A DNA stretch of 64,000 nt from Citrobacter sp. Cu233 (GCF_030332225.1 NZ_JAOWIF010000031.1:124001-188000); one strand, 5' to 3'. Positions 32,568-44,999 are shown, counted from the first letter of the stretch. Numbers and translations: made by a program. The notes: generated by a model from the sequence alone, not told the origin.

Positions 32568-33967
32568 ACACTCGCCAGCTACTGAGCGTCGGTATCGATA
32601 TCGGCACCACCACCACTCAGGTGATCTTCTCCCGCCTTGAGCTGGTTAACCGTGCGGCAGTGTCGCAGGTGCCGCGCTACGAATTCATCAAACGCGAAAT
32701 TAGCTGGCAAAGCCCGGTTTTCTTTACCCCCGTTGATAAGCAGGGCGGGCTGAAAGAAGCCGAACTGAAAGCGTTGATCCTGGCACAGTATCAGGCCGCG
32801 GGCATCGCACCAGAAACCGTCGATTCCGGCGCGATCATCATTACCGGGGAAAGTGCGAAAACCCGCAATGCTCGTCCGGCGGTGATGACGCTCTCCCAGT
32901 CGTTGGGCGATTTCGTGGTGGCAAGCGCCGGTCCACATCTGGAATCGGTGATTGCTGGCCATGGTGCGGGTGCTCAGACCCTGTCAGAGCAGAAGTTGTG
33001 CCGTGTACTGAATATCGACATCGGCGGGGGGACTTCGAACTACGTGCTGTTCGACGCGGGAAAAGTCAGCGGTTCGGCCTGCCTGAACGTCGGTGGGCGT
33101 CTGCTGGAAACGGACGGCCAGGGGCGCGTGGTTCATGCGCATCAGCCGGGACAGATGATTGTCGATGACGTTTTTGGTCCTGGCACTGACGCTCGTTCGC
33201 TTAGCGCCACGCAACTGGTTCAGGTGGCGCGGCGTATGGCGGCGCTGATTGTGGAAGTGATTGAAGGCACGCTTTCACCACTGGCACAGGCACTGATGCA
33301 AACCGGTCTATTGCCTGCGGGCGTGAAACCGGAAGTGATTACGTTGTCCGGCGGGGTGGGCGAATGCTACCGCAATCAACCTGCCGATCCTTTCTGTTTT
33401 TCCGACATTGGGCCACTGCTCGCCACGGCGCTGCATGAGCATCCGCGTCTGCGAGAGATGAACGTGCAGTTCCCGGCGCAAACCGTGCGCGCCACGGTGA
33501 TTGGCGCTGGTGCGCATACGCTGTCGCTTTCGGGCAGCACCATCTGGCTGGAGGGCGTTCAGCTTCCGCTGCGCAATCTGCCGGTGGCGATTCCGGTGGA
33601 TGAGTCCGATTTGGTTGCTGCCTGGCAGCAGGCGTTGATGCAGCTCGATCTGGATCCACAAACGGATGCTTATGTGCTGGCGCTGCCCGGTTCGTTACCG
33701 GTGCGCTATGCCGCACTGTTAACGGTTATTGACGCGCTGCTGGCCTTCATCGCGCGTTATCCGAATCCGCATCCCCTGCTGGTGGTAGCCGAGCAGGATT
33801 TTGGTAAAGCCCTGGGCATGCTGTTACGCCCACAGTTACAGCAACACCCGCTGGCAGTCATCGATGAGGTGGTTGTCCGGGCGGGGGACTATATCGACAT
33901 TGGTACGCCTCTTTTTGGCGGATCGGTTGTGCCGGTGACGGTGAAATCACTCGCATTTCCTTCCTGA
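32564..33967 (+). CDS. eutA: Ethanolamine ammonia-lyase reactivating factor EutA
   Basis: 467-residue actin/Hsp70-like ATPase that exchanges damaged cobalamin from EutBC. Nucleotide motifs VGIDIGTTTTQVIFS near residue 7 and NIDIGGGTSNYVLFD near 148 are visible. It starts with GTG, overlapping the eutH stop (GTGA), after GGAGG. eutB follows 11 bases after the stop. Confidence 0.96.
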   Translation: MNTRQLLSVGIDIGTTTTQVIFSRLELVNRAAVSQVPRYEFIKREISWQSPVFFTPVDKQGGLKEAELKALILAQYQAAGIAPETVDSGAIIITGESAKTRNARPAVMTLSQSLGDFVVASAGPHLESVIAGHGAGAQTLSEQKLCRVLNIDIGGGTSNYVLFDAGKVSGSACLNVGGRLLETDGQGRVVHAHQPGQMIVDDVFGPGTDARSLSATQLVQVARRMAALIVEVIEGTLSPLAQALMQTGLLPAGVKPEVITLSGGVGECYRNQPADPFCFSDIGPLLATALHEHPRLREMNVQFPAQTVRATVIGAGAHTLSLSGSTIWLEGVQLPLRNLPVAIPVDESDLVAAWQQALMQLDLDPQTDAYVLALPGSLPVRYAALLTVIDALLAFIARYPNPHPLLVVAEQDFGKALGMLLRPQLQQHPLAVIDEVVVRAGDYIDIGTPLFGGSVVPVTVKSLAFPS

Positions 33968-33978
33968 GGGAACGACTT

Positions 33979-35340
33979 ATGAAACTAAAGACCACATTGT
34001 TCGGCAATGTTTATCAGTTTAAGGATGTAAAAGAGGTGCTGGCAAAAGCCAACGAACTGCGTTCGGGGGATGTGCTGGCAGGAGTGGCCGCAACAAGCTC
34101 GCAGGAGCGTGTGGCTGCCAAGCAGGTGTTGTCGGAAATGACGGTGGCGGATATCCGCAACAACCCGGTGATTTCCTATGAAGAAGACTGCGTTACGCGT
34201 CTGATTCAGGATGACGTCAACGAAACGGCCTATAACCGCATCAAAAACTGGAGTATCAGTGAGCTGCGCGAGTATGTGCTGAGTGATGAAACCTCTGTCG
34301 ATGACATTGCGTTTATGCGCAAAGGGTTAACGTCAGAAGTGGTCGCAGGCGTGGCTAAGATTTGCTCCAACGCGGATCTTATCTACGGCGGTAAGAAAAT
34401 GCCGGTGATCAAAAAGGCGAACACCACCATTGGTTTGCCGGGCACCTTTAGCTGCCGTTTACAGCCGAATGATACCCGTGACGATGTACAGAGTATCGCG
34501 GCTCAGATCTATGAAGGCCTTTCCTTTGGTGCGGGTGATGCGGTCATTGGCGTCAACCCGGTAACGGATGATGTGGAGAACTTAAGCCGCGTCCTCGATA
34601 CCGTGTATGGCGTAATCGACAAATTTAACATCCCGACCCAGGGCTGCGTACTGGCGCACGTTACCACTCAGATTGAAGCCATTCGTCGCGGCGCGCCGGG
34701 CGGGCTGATTTTCCAGAGTATCTGCGGGAGTGAAAAAGGCTTAAAAGAGTTTGGCGTTGAGTTAGCAATGCTGGATGAAGCACGTGCCGTGGGCGCGGAG
34801 TTTAACCGTATTGCCGGGGAAAACTGCCTGTACTTTGAAACCGGGCAGGGTTCTGCACTTTCCGCTGGCGCTAACTTCGGTGCCGATCAGGTGACGATGG
34901 AAGCGCGTAACTACGGGCTGGCGCGTCACTACGATCCATTCCTGGTGAACACCGTGGTGGGCTTTATCGGGCCAGAGTATCTCTACAACGACCGCCAGAT
35001 TATTCGCGCCGGTCTGGAAGACCACTTCATGGGCAAGCTGAGCGGCATCTCAATGGGCTGTGACTGCTGCTACACCAACCATGCTGATGCCGACCAGAAC
35101 CTCAACGAAAACCTGATGATTCTGCTCGCCACCGCTGGCTGCAACTACATCATGGGCATGCCGCTCGGTGACGACATCATGCTCAACTACCAGACCACCG
35201 CCTTCCACGATACCGCGACCGTGCGCCAGCTGCTGAACCTGCGTCCGTCGCCGGAGTTTGAACGCTGGCTGGAAACCATGGGCATTATGGCAAACGGTCG
35301 CCTGACCAAACGGGCGGGCGATCCGTCACTGTTCTTCTGA
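33979..35340 (+). CDS. eutB: Ethanolamine ammonia-lyase large subunit EutB
   Basis: 453-residue catalytic alpha subunit, a TIM barrel that with EutC and adenosylcobalamin cleaves ethanolamine into acetaldehyde and ammonia. Characteristic segments are NEVS-free core strands such as TQGCVLAHVTTQ, YFETGQGSALSAGANFGADQ and SGISMGCDCCYTNHADADQN. Length equals the E. coli protein. No insertion interrupts the gene, unlike E. coli K-12, where prophage CPZ-55 lies in the eut operon. Confidence 0.97.
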   Translation: MKLKTTLFGNVYQFKDVKEVLAKANELRSGDVLAGVAATSSQERVAAKQVLSEMTVADIRNNPVISYEEDCVTRLIQDDVNETAYNRIKNWSISELREYVLSDETSVDDIAFMRKGLTSEVVAGVAKICSNADLIYGGKKMPVIKKANTTIGLPGTFSCRLQPNDTRDDVQSIAAQIYEGLSFGAGDAVIGVNPVTDDVENLSRVLDTVYGVIDKFNIPTQGCVLAHVTTQIEAIRRGAPGGLIFQSICGSEKGLKEFGVELAMLDEARAVGAEFNRIAGENCLYFETGQGSALSAGANFGADQVTMEARNYGLARHYDPFLVNTVVGFIGPEYLYNDRQIIRAGLEDHFMGKLSGISMGCDCCYTNHADADQNLNENLMILLATAGCNYIMGMPLGDDIMLNYQTTAFHDTATVRQLLNLRPSPEFERWLETMGIMANGRLTKRAGDPSLFF

Positions 35341-35360
35341 TGACGCGGGGATGACATACG

Positions 35361-36257
35361 ATGGATCAAAAACAGATTGAAGAAATTGTACGCAGCGTAA
35401 TGGCGTCAATGGGGGAGTCACAGCCGCAGGCTCAGGCACCGTCACCGGAAGTGAAATGCAGCACCACGCAGTGTGCCGCACCAACGGGTGAAAGCTGTGC
35501 GATGGACTTAGGTTCAGCCGAAGCGAAAGCGTGGATTGGCGTTGAAAACCCACACCGCGCAGAAGTGCTGACAGAACTGCGCCGCAGCACTGCCGCGCGT
35601 GTATGTACCGGTCGTGCGGGTCCGCGTCCACGTACTCAGGCGCTACTGCGCTTCCTGGCTGACCACTCACGTTCGAAAGATACGGTATTGAAAGAAGTGC
35701 CGGAAGAGTGGGTAAAAGCACAAGGGCTGCTGGAGGTGCGCTCGGAAATCAGTGACAAAAACCTGTACCTGACGCGCCCGGACATGGGGCGTCGTCTGAG
35801 CGCAGAAGCCATTGAAGCGCTGAAATCACAGTGTGTAATGAACCCGGATGTGCAGGTGATTATCTCTGATGGTCTGTCTACCGACGCCATCACCGCCAAC
35901 TACGAAGAGATCCTGCCGCCGCTGTTGTCAGGCTTAAAACAGGCCGGATTAAAAGTCGGGACACCGTTCTTTGTTCGCTATGGCCGCGTGAAAATTGAAG
36001 ATCAGATCGGTGAACTGCTCGGCGCGAAAGCGGTGATCCTGCTGGTGGGTGAACGTCCGGGCCTCGGCCAGTCGGAAAGTCTTTCCTGCTACGCCGTCTA
36101 TTCACCGCGCGTGGCGACCACCGTTGAAGCTGACCGCACCTGTATCTCGAACATTCACCAGGGCGGTACGCCTCCGGTAGAAGCGGCTGCGGTAATCGTC
36201 GATTTGGCCAAGCGCATGCTGGAGCAAAAAGCATCCGGCATCAATATGACCCGTTAA
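35361..36257 (+). CDS. eutC: Ethanolamine ammonia-lyase small subunit EutC
   Basis: 298-residue small subunit that binds cobalamin together with EutB. The N-terminal 19 residues ([18 protein letters not shown]) form the encapsulation peptide that targets the lyase to the lumen. A flexible linker with several cysteines follows ([15 protein letters not shown]), then the Rossmann-like core ([20 protein letters not shown]). Twenty bases after eutB. Confidence 0.97.
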   Translation: MDQKQIEEIVRSVMASMGESQPQAQAPSPEVKCSTTQCAAPTGESCAMDLGSAEAKAWIGVENPHRAEVLTELRRSTAARVCTGRAGPRPRTQALLRFLADHSRSKDTVLKEVPEEWVKAQGLLEVRSEISDKNLYLTRPDMGRRLSAEAIEALKSQCVMNPDVQVIISDGLSTDAITANYEEILPPLLSGLKQAGLKVGTPFFVRYGRVKIEDQIGELLGAKAVILLVGERPGLGQSESLSCYAVYSPRVATTVEADRTCISNIHQGGTPPVEAAAVIVDLAKRMLEQKASGINMTR

Positions 36258-36266
36258 GGAGGCATC

Positions 36267-36926
36267 ATGCCAGCATTAGATTTGATAAGACCATCAGTCA
36301 CCGCGATGCGCGTGATTGCCTCGGTAAATGACGGTTTTGCTCGCGAACTTAAATTACCGCCACATATACGTAGCCTCGGGCTCATCACAGCAGATTCTGA
36401 TGACGTGGCGTATATTGCCGCAGACGAAGCGACAAAACAGGCGATGGTGGAAGTGGTTTATGGCCGCTCATTGTATGCCGGTGCGGCGCACGGGCCTTCT
36501 CCCACTGCAGGTGAAGTGCTGATTATGCTCGGTGGGCCGAACCCGGCTGAAGTTCGCGCGGGTCTGGACGCCATGGTTGCCAATATTGAAAGTGGCGCGG
36601 CGTTCCAGTGGGCAAATGACGCAGAAAATACCGCCTTCCTGGCGCACGTCGTATCGCGCACGGGTTCGTATCTTTCTGCGACAGCGGGATGTCGACTTGG
36701 CGATCCCATGGCTTATCTGGTGGCCCCGCCGCTGGAAGCGACATTTGGTATTGATGCTGCACTGAAATCTGCCGATGTACAACTGGTGACCTACGTTCCA
36801 CCACCGTCAGAAACCAACTACTCAGCGGCGTTTTTGACCGGCAGTCAGGCCGCATGTAAAGCTGCTTGTAACGCCTTTGCCGATGCCGTTCTGGATATTG
36901 CCCGTAATCCGGTACAACGCGCGTAA
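36267..36926 (+). CDS. eutL: Trimeric gated shell protein EutL
   Basis: 219-residue tandem BMC-domain protein that forms pseudohexameric trimers with a gated central pore. It begins [20 protein letters not shown] and is close to E. coli EutL over its length. Ribosome site AAGGAGG. Nine bases after eutC. Confidence 0.96.
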   Translation: MPALDLIRPSVTAMRVIASVNDGFARELKLPPHIRSLGLITADSDDVAYIAADEATKQAMVEVVYGRSLYAGAAHGPSPTAGEVLIMLGGPNPAEVRAGLDAMVANIESGAAFQWANDAENTAFLAHVVSRTGSYLSATAGCRLGDPMAYLVAPPLEATFGIDAALKSADVQLVTYVPPPSETNYSAAFLTGSQAACKAACNAFADAVLDIARNPVQRA

Positions 36927-36937
36927 GAGAGGTTGTG

Positions 36938-37468
36938 ATGATCAATGCACTGGGATTACTGGAAGTGGATGGCATGGTGGCTGCTGTTGATGCTGCGGAC
37001 GCCATGCTGAAAGCTGCGAACGTGCGACTGCTTAGCCACGAAGTGCTCGATCCTGGCAGGCTGACGCTGGTGGTGGAAGGCGATCTGGCGGCATGCCGTG
37101 CTGCGCTGGATGCTGGCAGTGCTGCTGCTGCGCGTACAGGTCGTGTTATCAGCCGTAAAGAGATAGGACGGCCGGATGATGACACCCAGTGGCTGATCGG
37201 CGGTTTTAAACGTGCGCCGAAGAAATCTGCACCAAAGCCAGAAATGATGCCAGAAGCCAAAGCGGAAAAGACGCAGGAAACGCCTGTGACATCTGAATCT
37301 TCTGATGAGCTCCTGGCGTTGTTGGCATCGACCCGTCAAGGAATGACGGCAGGGGAAGTGGCCGCGCACTTTGGCTGGTCACTTGATAAAGCCAGAAATG
37401 CGCTGGAACAGCTCTTTTCTGACGGAGCGTTGCGTAAACGCAGTAGTCGCTATCGCTTAAAAAATTAA
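36938..37468 (+). CDS. eutK: Shell protein EutK with C-terminal winged-helix domain
   Basis: 176-residue minor shell protein. Residues 1-about 90 form a BMC domain (MINALGLLEVDGMVAAVDAAD). Residues 91-120 are a Lys/Pro/Glu-rich linker, and residues 121-176 form a winged-helix-like domain (SDELLALLASTRQGMTAGEV, ending RKRSSRYRLKN), known in E. coli EutK as a putative nucleic-acid-binding module. The linker makes it about ten residues longer than the E. coli protein as I recall it. The ATG is preferred over the adjacent GTG. Confidence 0.94.
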   Translation: MINALGLLEVDGMVAAVDAADAMLKAANVRLLSHEVLDPGRLTLVVEGDLAACRAALDAGSAAAARTGRVISRKEIGRPDDDTQWLIGGFKRAPKKSAPKPEMMPEAKAEKTQETPVTSESSDELLALLASTRQGMTAGEVAAHFGWSLDKARNALEQLFSDGALRKRSSRYRLKN

Positions 37469-37480
37469 CCTGTCGGAGGG

Positions 37481-37505
37481 CCGGGGGCTTCATTGAAGCT
37501 TCCGG
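37481..37505 (+). other. Hairpin between eutK and eutR
   Basis: Eleven-base-pair stem CCGGGGGCTTC / GAAGCTTCCGG (two G-U pairs in RNA) with a three-base loop, ending 11 bases before the eutR ATG. No T run follows. It is placed to influence read-through stability or translation of eutR, which lacks a clear Shine-Dalgarno sequence. Confidence 0.6.
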
Positions 37506-37516
37506 CTTAAAAGATC

Positions 37517-38569
37517 ATGAAAAAGACCCGTACTGCAAACCTGCACCATCTTTATCATGAAGCATTACCCGAAGACGTTAAACTTACGCCGAAGGTGGAG
37601 GTGGACAACGTTCACCAACGGCGCACAACAGATGTGTATGAGCATGCCCTGACGATTACCGCCTGGCAGCAGATTTACGATCAACTGCATCCGGGAAAAT
37701 TTCATGGCGAGTTCACGGAAATCCTGCTTGATGATATTCAGGTGTTCCGTGAATACACCGGTCTTGCGCTGCGCCAGTCATGCCTGGTTTGGCCGAACTC
37801 GTTCTGGTTTGGTATTCCGGCTACGCGCGGCGAGCAGGGATTTATTGGTACGCAATGCCTTGGCAGTGCTGAAATTGCGACCCGCCCAGGCGGAACGGAG
37901 TTTGAACTGAGTACGCCGGATGACTACACCATTCTTGGTGTCGTTATCTCTGAAGACACCATTGCGCGTCAGGCTAACTTCCTGCATAACCCGGAAAGGG
38001 TGTTGCATATGCTGCGCAACCAGTCGGCGCTGGAAGTAAAAGAGCAGCATAAAGCAGCGTTATGGGGCTTTGTGCAACAGGCGCTGGCGACGTTTAGTGA
38101 AAATCCTGAGAACCTTCATCAACCGGCGGTGCGCAAAGTGTTGGGTGATAACCTGCTGCTGGCGATGGGCACTATGCTGGAGGACGCTCAGCCGATGATG
38201 ACCGCTGAAAGCATCAGCCATCAGAGCTATCGCCGCCTGCTGTCGCGTGCGCGCGAATATGTGCTGGAAAATATGTCAGAGCCGCTGACCGTGCTCGACT
38301 TGTGCAACCAGCTACATGTGAGTCGTCGCACGCTGCAAAACGCGTTTCACGCGATCCTGGGTATCGGACCGAATGCCTGGTTAAAACGTATTCGTCTGAA
38401 TGCTGTGCGCCGGGAGCTTATTAGCCCGTGGTCACAAAGTGCGACGGTGAAAGATGCTGCGATGCAGTGGGGATTCTGGCATTTAGGGCAGTTTGCTACC
38501 GATTACCAGCAGCTGTTTGCGGAAAAACCCTCGCTGACGCTGCATCAGCGCATGCGTCAGTGGGCGTGA
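37517..38569 (+). CDS. eutR: AraC-family activator EutR
   Basis: 350-residue activator of the eut operon that responds to ethanolamine and adenosylcobalamin. It has an N-terminal sensor domain (to about residue 235) and a C-terminal AraC-type double helix-turn-helix ([57 protein letters not shown]). It is the last gene of the operon, so read-through gives positive feedback. There is a hairpin but no good ribosome site immediately upstream. Confidence 0.96.
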   Translation: MKKTRTANLHHLYHEALPEDVKLTPKVEVDNVHQRRTTDVYEHALTITAWQQIYDQLHPGKFHGEFTEILLDDIQVFREYTGLALRQSCLVWPNSFWFGIPATRGEQGFIGTQCLGSAEIATRPGGTEFELSTPDDYTILGVVISEDTIARQANFLHNPERVLHMLRNQSALEVKEQHKAALWGFVQQALATFSENPENLHQPAVRKVLGDNLLLAMGTMLEDAQPMMTAESISHQSYRRLLSRAREYVLENMSEPLTVLDLCNQLHVSRRTLQNAFHAILGIGPNAWLKRIRLNAVRRELISPWSQSATVKDAAMQWGFWHLGQFATDYQQLFAEKPSLTLHQRMRQWA

Positions 38570-38589
38570 TGATATGAATTTTGTGCCGT

Positions 38590-38623
38590 GCCGGATGCGA
38601 CGCTAACGCGTCTATCTCCGGCC
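38590..38623. repeat. REP-like element between eutR and hemF
   Basis: GCCGGATGCGACGCTAACGC followed by GTCTATCTCCGGCC has the form of a standard enterobacterial REP unit with inverted ends. It sits between the convergent 3' ends of eutR and hemF. Confidence 0.85.
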
Positions 38624-38630
38624 AGGTAAA

Positions 38631-40402
<1,772 letters not shown>

Positions 40403-40613
40403 ACGGCCTGAGTTGTAAAAAAAGGTTCCAGACGTTATATCGTATCGCGTAGTCCGTTGCGACGGATCGGGATAAGAATTGTTTTACTTTTCATTTCAAT
40501 ACGTGACAATTCCGTATTATGCCATTTTTTCCGTCGCTTCGCGTCAGATATTGGCTAAATCAGTGGTTCGCGCCATAATCGCTTTTTAACGTCCTGAAAA
40601 GGAAACTAATACC

Positions 40614-41039
40614 ATGGACATACGCGTATTTCGCCAGGAAGATTTCGAAGAGGTGATCACCCTCTGGGAGCGCTGTGATCTGCTGCGTCCATGGAATGAC
40701 CCGGAAATGGACATTGAGCGCAAAGTCAATCATGACGTCAGTTTGTTTCTGGTCGCAGAAGTGAACGGTGAAGTTGTCGGCACAGTGATGGGGGGCTATG
40801 ACGGTCATCGTGGTTCCGCTTATTACCTTGGCGTGCATCCTGAGTTCAGGGGGCGTGGTATTGCTAATGCGCTGCTGAACCGACTGGAGAAAAAGCTCAT
40901 TGCCCGTGGTTGTCCAAAGATTCAAATCATGGTGCGTGACGATAATGACGTTGTGCTGGGAATGTATGAGCGTTTGGGCTATGAACATACCGATGTACTC
41001 CATCTGGGTAAACGTTTAATCGAAGATGAAGAGTACTGA
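40614..41039 (+). CDS. ypeA: GNAT-family acetyltransferase YpeA
   Basis: 141-residue GNAT protein. The acetyl-CoA-binding motif is [20 protein letters not shown] near residues 62-82. Substrate not established. Ribosome site AAAGGAAA. Divergent from amiA across 211 bp. Overlaps yfeZ by 14 bases. Confidence 0.93.
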   Translation: MDIRVFRQEDFEEVITLWERCDLLRPWNDPEMDIERKVNHDVSLFLVAEVNGEVVGTVMGGYDGHRGSAYYLGVHPEFRGRGIANALLNRLEKKLIARGCPKIQIMVRDDNDVVLGMYERLGYEHTDVLHLGKRLIEDEEY

Positions 41040-41475
41040 GTTCCATCCCGCCGACTATGACGGTCATGGGCGTCTGCGTCTGCCATTTCTGTTCTGGTGC
41101 GTGCTGCTGCTCCAGGCGCGTACCTGGGTGTTGTTTGTGATTGCGGGGTCTTCCCGCGATCAGGGCAACACGTTGCTGAATTTGTTTTATCCCGATCATG
41201 ACGCGTTCTGGCTGGGGTTACTTCCCGGTGTTCCGGCCGTACTGGCATTTTTACTCAGCGGGCGGCGTTTCACATTTCCAGTTTTGTGGCACAGGCTGCG
41301 CGGATTACTGATTCTGGCTCAACTGGCGCTGCTCTGCTGGCAGCCGATGCTGTGGCTGGAAGGCGATCCTGTCAACGGCGTTGGTCTGGCGCTGTTGGTG
41401 GCGGATATTGTCGCGCTGGTCTGGCTGTTAACCAATCAACGTTTGCGTGCCTGTTTTTCCCCCGAGAAAGAATAA
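41026..41475 (+). CDS. yfeZ: YfeZ, inner-membrane protein (DUF2919)
   Basis: 149-residue protein with about four transmembrane segments ([64 protein letters not shown]). Function unknown. Its ATG lies inside the end of ypeA, so the two are translationally coupled. Confidence 0.9.
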   Translation: MKSTEFHPADYDGHGRLRLPFLFWCVLLLQARTWVLFVIAGSSRDQGNTLLNLFYPDHDAFWLGLLPGVPAVLAFLLSGRRFTFPVLWHRLRGLLILAQLALLCWQPMLWLEGDPVNGVGLALLVADIVALVWLLTNQRLRACFSPEKE

Positions 41476-41534
41476 CGGCACTTTTTAGTGAAACCGGACT
41501 CAAAGCAGCGTTGATAAATATGGAAGGAAGTGAA

Positions 41535-42110
41535 ATGAAATCACTGCGTTTGACGTTATGCGCGATACCGCTGGTGCTGACCGGGTGTTCAACCCTCTCA
41601 TCGGTGAACTGGTCCGCCGCTAATCCGTGGAACTGGTTTGGTTCTTCGACCGAGGTCACTGAGCAAGGCGTGGGAAAACTCACGGGTGCGACAATACTGG
41701 AAGAAAAGACCATTGCTGATGCGCTGGATGGCGATTATCGCCTGCGTAGTGGGATGAAAACCAATAACGGCAATGTAGTGCGATTTTTTGAGGCGATGAA
41801 AGATGACAAGCTGGCAATGGTGATCAATGGCGACCAGGGAACCATCAGCCGCATTGATGTATTGGACAGCAACATCGCATCAGCCTCGGGTGTCGAAATC
41901 GGTACACCGTTTAGCGACCTTTACACTAAAGCGTTCGGTAATTGCCAGAAAGCAACCGGTGATGACAGTGCGCATGTTGAGTGTAAAGCCGAAGGAAGTC
42001 AGCATATTAGCTATATTTTCTCCGGCGAGTGGAGCGGCCCTGAAGGCATAATGCCGTCTGACGATACGCTGAAAGAGTGGAAAGTAAGCAAAATTATCTG
42101 GCGGCGTTAA
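41535..42110 (+). CDS. yfeY: YfeY, lipoprotein (RpoE-regulated in E. coli)
   Basis: 191-residue lipoprotein with signal peptide and lipobox LTGC near residue 17. The remainder forms a DUF1131-type domain (GTPFSDLYTKAFGNC, WKVSKIIWRR). The start MKSLRLTLCAIPLVL follows GGAAGTGA; a much longer in-frame reading overlaps yfeZ and is not credible. E. coli yfeY belongs to the sigma-E regulon; I did not identify the promoter. Confidence 0.92.
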   Translation: MKSLRLTLCAIPLVLTGCSTLSSVNWSAANPWNWFGSSTEVTEQGVGKLTGATILEEKTIADALDGDYRLRSGMKTNNGNVVRFFEAMKDDKLAMVINGDQGTISRIDVLDSNIASASGVEIGTPFSDLYTKAFGNCQKATGDDSAHVECKAEGSQHISYIFSGEWSGPEGIMPSDDTLKEWKVSKIIWRR

Positions 42111-42155
42111 TTTGCGTCTGAACAAATCGACTTACTAAAAAAACAGGTAGAATAA

Positions 42156-43103
<948 letters not shown>

Positions 43104-43114
43104 TTCTTGATTCC

Positions 43115-43140
43115 AGATGGCGGTTACGCCGCCATCTTTT
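43115..43140 (+). terminator. Terminator of yfeX
   Basis: Stem GATGGCGG / CCGCCATC with a five-base loop followed by TTTT. It closes the conserved backbone before the accessory segment. Confidence 0.85.
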
Positions 43141-43462
43141 ACAAAATAGTTACCCTCCGAACCCCACAACGTTTGCCATGCTGATGTTGCCCCCGCATTG
43201 ACGTTCATCGTAAAAAATCACATCCCAAATTCAGTGTTGTTTACCTGCTAGTTAGTGGGCTAAAGCGCCGATATTAATCACCGCCATTTAGAATTAATAA
43301 GTAATAGATTCCAGATAATTACTTTAAAGATTCCGAATGTATCTGAAATAAATCATCGTTTAAATGTGATGAAGATCTGATTTTTTTATTCTATTCATAA
43401 AAAATAAAATGCCTTATAAGTCTAATTAATTTCGTTATAAATTGATTTAATGACTTGATTTG
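43141..43462. other. A/T-rich upstream region of the lyase-Dcu operon
   Basis: About 320 bp without a credible gene. It shows two direct repeats AGATTCC at 43306 and 43328 (22 bp apart, two helical turns), and a CRP-like TGTGA-N6-TCTGA at 43365-43380. Base composition changes here to clearly A/T-rich, which continues into the lyase gene. It probably holds regulator sites for the downstream operon. Confidence 0.5.
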
Positions 43463-43492
43463 TTGACAATTAAAATAATGGCCTTGTAATCT
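43463..43492 (+). promoter_or_regulatory. Putative sigma-70 promoter of the lyase-Dcu operon
   Basis: TTGACA, an 18-base spacer and TAATCT give a good -35/-10 pair. Transcription would start near 43499, leaving a leader of about 60 bases before the lyase ATG, which has a GGAGG ribosome site. Confidence 0.6.
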
Positions 43493-43559
43493 GAAAATGA
43501 GCGAAAAATAACGGAATTTCTGTTTAACCATTTGGCAACAAAAGTGCATTGGAGGTTTT

Positions 43560-44936
43560 ATGTCTACAAAATTATGGGGTGGGCGTTTTGATATGCCTAC
43601 AAATAAATTGGTCGAATCATACAACGCGACAATTATGCTGGAACAACGCCTCTGTCCTTTTGATATTCAAGGGAGTATTGCCCACGCGACTATGTTGGGC
43701 CGTCAGGGGATTATCACACAGGATGAAGCGAATGCGATTATTGGCGGGTTAAAGCAAGTAGGCAAAGAGATTGAAGAAGGGCAGTTCGTTTTTGATACTG
43801 TTGATGAAGATATTCATATGGCAATCGAAAGACGTATGACCGAAATAATTGGTCCTGTTGGCGGGAAACTTCATACAGGTCGAAGTCGTAATGACCAGAC
43901 GACTGTCGATTCTAAAATGCACATGAGATCAACTATTCGTGATATTCAGCAGGATATTGTTAATCTGCAAAAAATCATTATCAACAAAGCTGAAAATAAT
44001 ATTAATGCGATTATGCCGGGCTATACTCATTTACAGACCGGTCAGCCCATTCTTTTATCGCACTGGATCATGGCATATTATTGGATGTTACGTCGTGACT
44101 GGACTCGTTTTGCAGACCTTTATCAACGCATGGGAGAATGTCCTTTAGGTTCAGCTGCTCTTGCAGGCACGACTTTCCCTATTGATCGTGATTTCACCGC
44201 TCAACAGCTTGGCTTTGATAAGCCGACTGAGAATAGTATTGATTCTGTCAGCGATCGTGACCATATGGTTGAATTCACTGCTGCAGCCGCTATGTGCTTT
44301 ATGCATCTTACCCGTTTGTCAGAAGAACTGGTTTTATTCTCAAGTCAGGATTTTAAATTTATCGAGCTTTCTGATGATTTCTGCACCGGTTCCAGCATCA
44401 TGCCACAGAAGAAAAATCCCGACGTGGCTGAAAAAATGCGCGGCAAAGGTGGTCGTATGTACGGAAATTTAATGGCGATGCTGACCATTATGAAAGGGAT
44501 TCCTCTCGCCTATAATACTGATATGAGTGAGGATAAAGAGCAGGTCTATGATTCCATGGATACTTTGCAGACCAGTCTAAAAATTATGGCACCGATGCTC
44601 GATAAAATGGTTATTCTTTCTGATAATACTCGCAACGCGGCGGCAAGAGGTTTCTCAAATGCGACCGATATGGCTGACTACCTGGTTCGTAAGGGAATTC
44701 CTTTCAGGGAAGCTCACCATATTGTCGGCAGTGCTGTTAATTACTGTATAAAACATAGAAAAATGCTGGAAGAACTTACAATGGATGAGTTTCATTCATT
44801 TGATAATAAAATTGAAAATGATATTTATGAGAATATATCTCTGGAAGCCTGTATTAAAGCAAGGATGTCTTATGGTGGAACAGGGACGGATGCCGTTAAA
44901 AAACAGATCGAAATTGCAAAATCATATCTGAACTAA
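43560..44936 (+). CDS. Argininosuccinate-lyase-like enzyme (fumarase/aspartase superfamily), probably catabolic
   Basis: 458-residue protein of the ArgH family. Landmark motifs: LWGGRF at the start, HTGRSRNDQ near residue 100, MPGYTHLQTGQP near 150, and the superfamily signature GSSIMPQKKNPD at 277-288 with the catalytic serine. These residues handle the fumarate half of the substrate. The canonical ArgH motif YNKDMQEDKE reads YNTDMSEDKE at 318-327, so the Gln that contacts the other half of argininosuccinate is Ser323. It is not next to argCB but in an operon with a Dcu-type carrier. Inference: an N-succinyl-compound lyase releasing fumarate, comparable to ArgH-like EDDS lyase, or a spare ArgH. 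Low G+C compared with neighbours suggests transfer. Confidence 0.75.
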   Translation: MSTKLWGGRFDMPTNKLVESYNATIMLEQRLCPFDIQGSIAHATMLGRQGIITQDEANAIIGGLKQVGKEIEEGQFVFDTVDEDIHMAIERRMTEIIGPVGGKLHTGRSRNDQTTVDSKMHMRSTIRDIQQDIVNLQKIIINKAENNINAIMPGYTHLQTGQPILLSHWIMAYYWMLRRDWTRFADLYQRMGECPLGSAALAGTTFPIDRDFTAQQLGFDKPTENSIDSVSDRDHMVEFTAAAAMCFMHLTRLSEELVLFSSQDFKFIELSDDFCTGSSIMPQKKNPDVAEKMRGKGGRMYGNLMAMLTIMKGIPLAYNTDMSEDKEQVYDSMDTLQTSLKIMAPMLDKMVILSDNTRNAAARGFSNATDMADYLVRKGIPFREAHHIVGSAVNYCIKHRKMLEELTMDEFHSFDNKIENDIYENISLEACIKARMSYGGTGTDAVKKQIEIAKSYLN

Positions 44937-44999
44937 TCCTGAGCATAATAATCAATATCTCCCGGATGCAATATCCGGGAGTCGCGTTGAGGTGAAAAA

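Noticed and set aside
33979-36257. Prophage or insertion inside the eut operon, as in E. coli K-12 (CPZ-55)
   Set aside because: eutB and eutC are full length and all junctions in the operon are intact.
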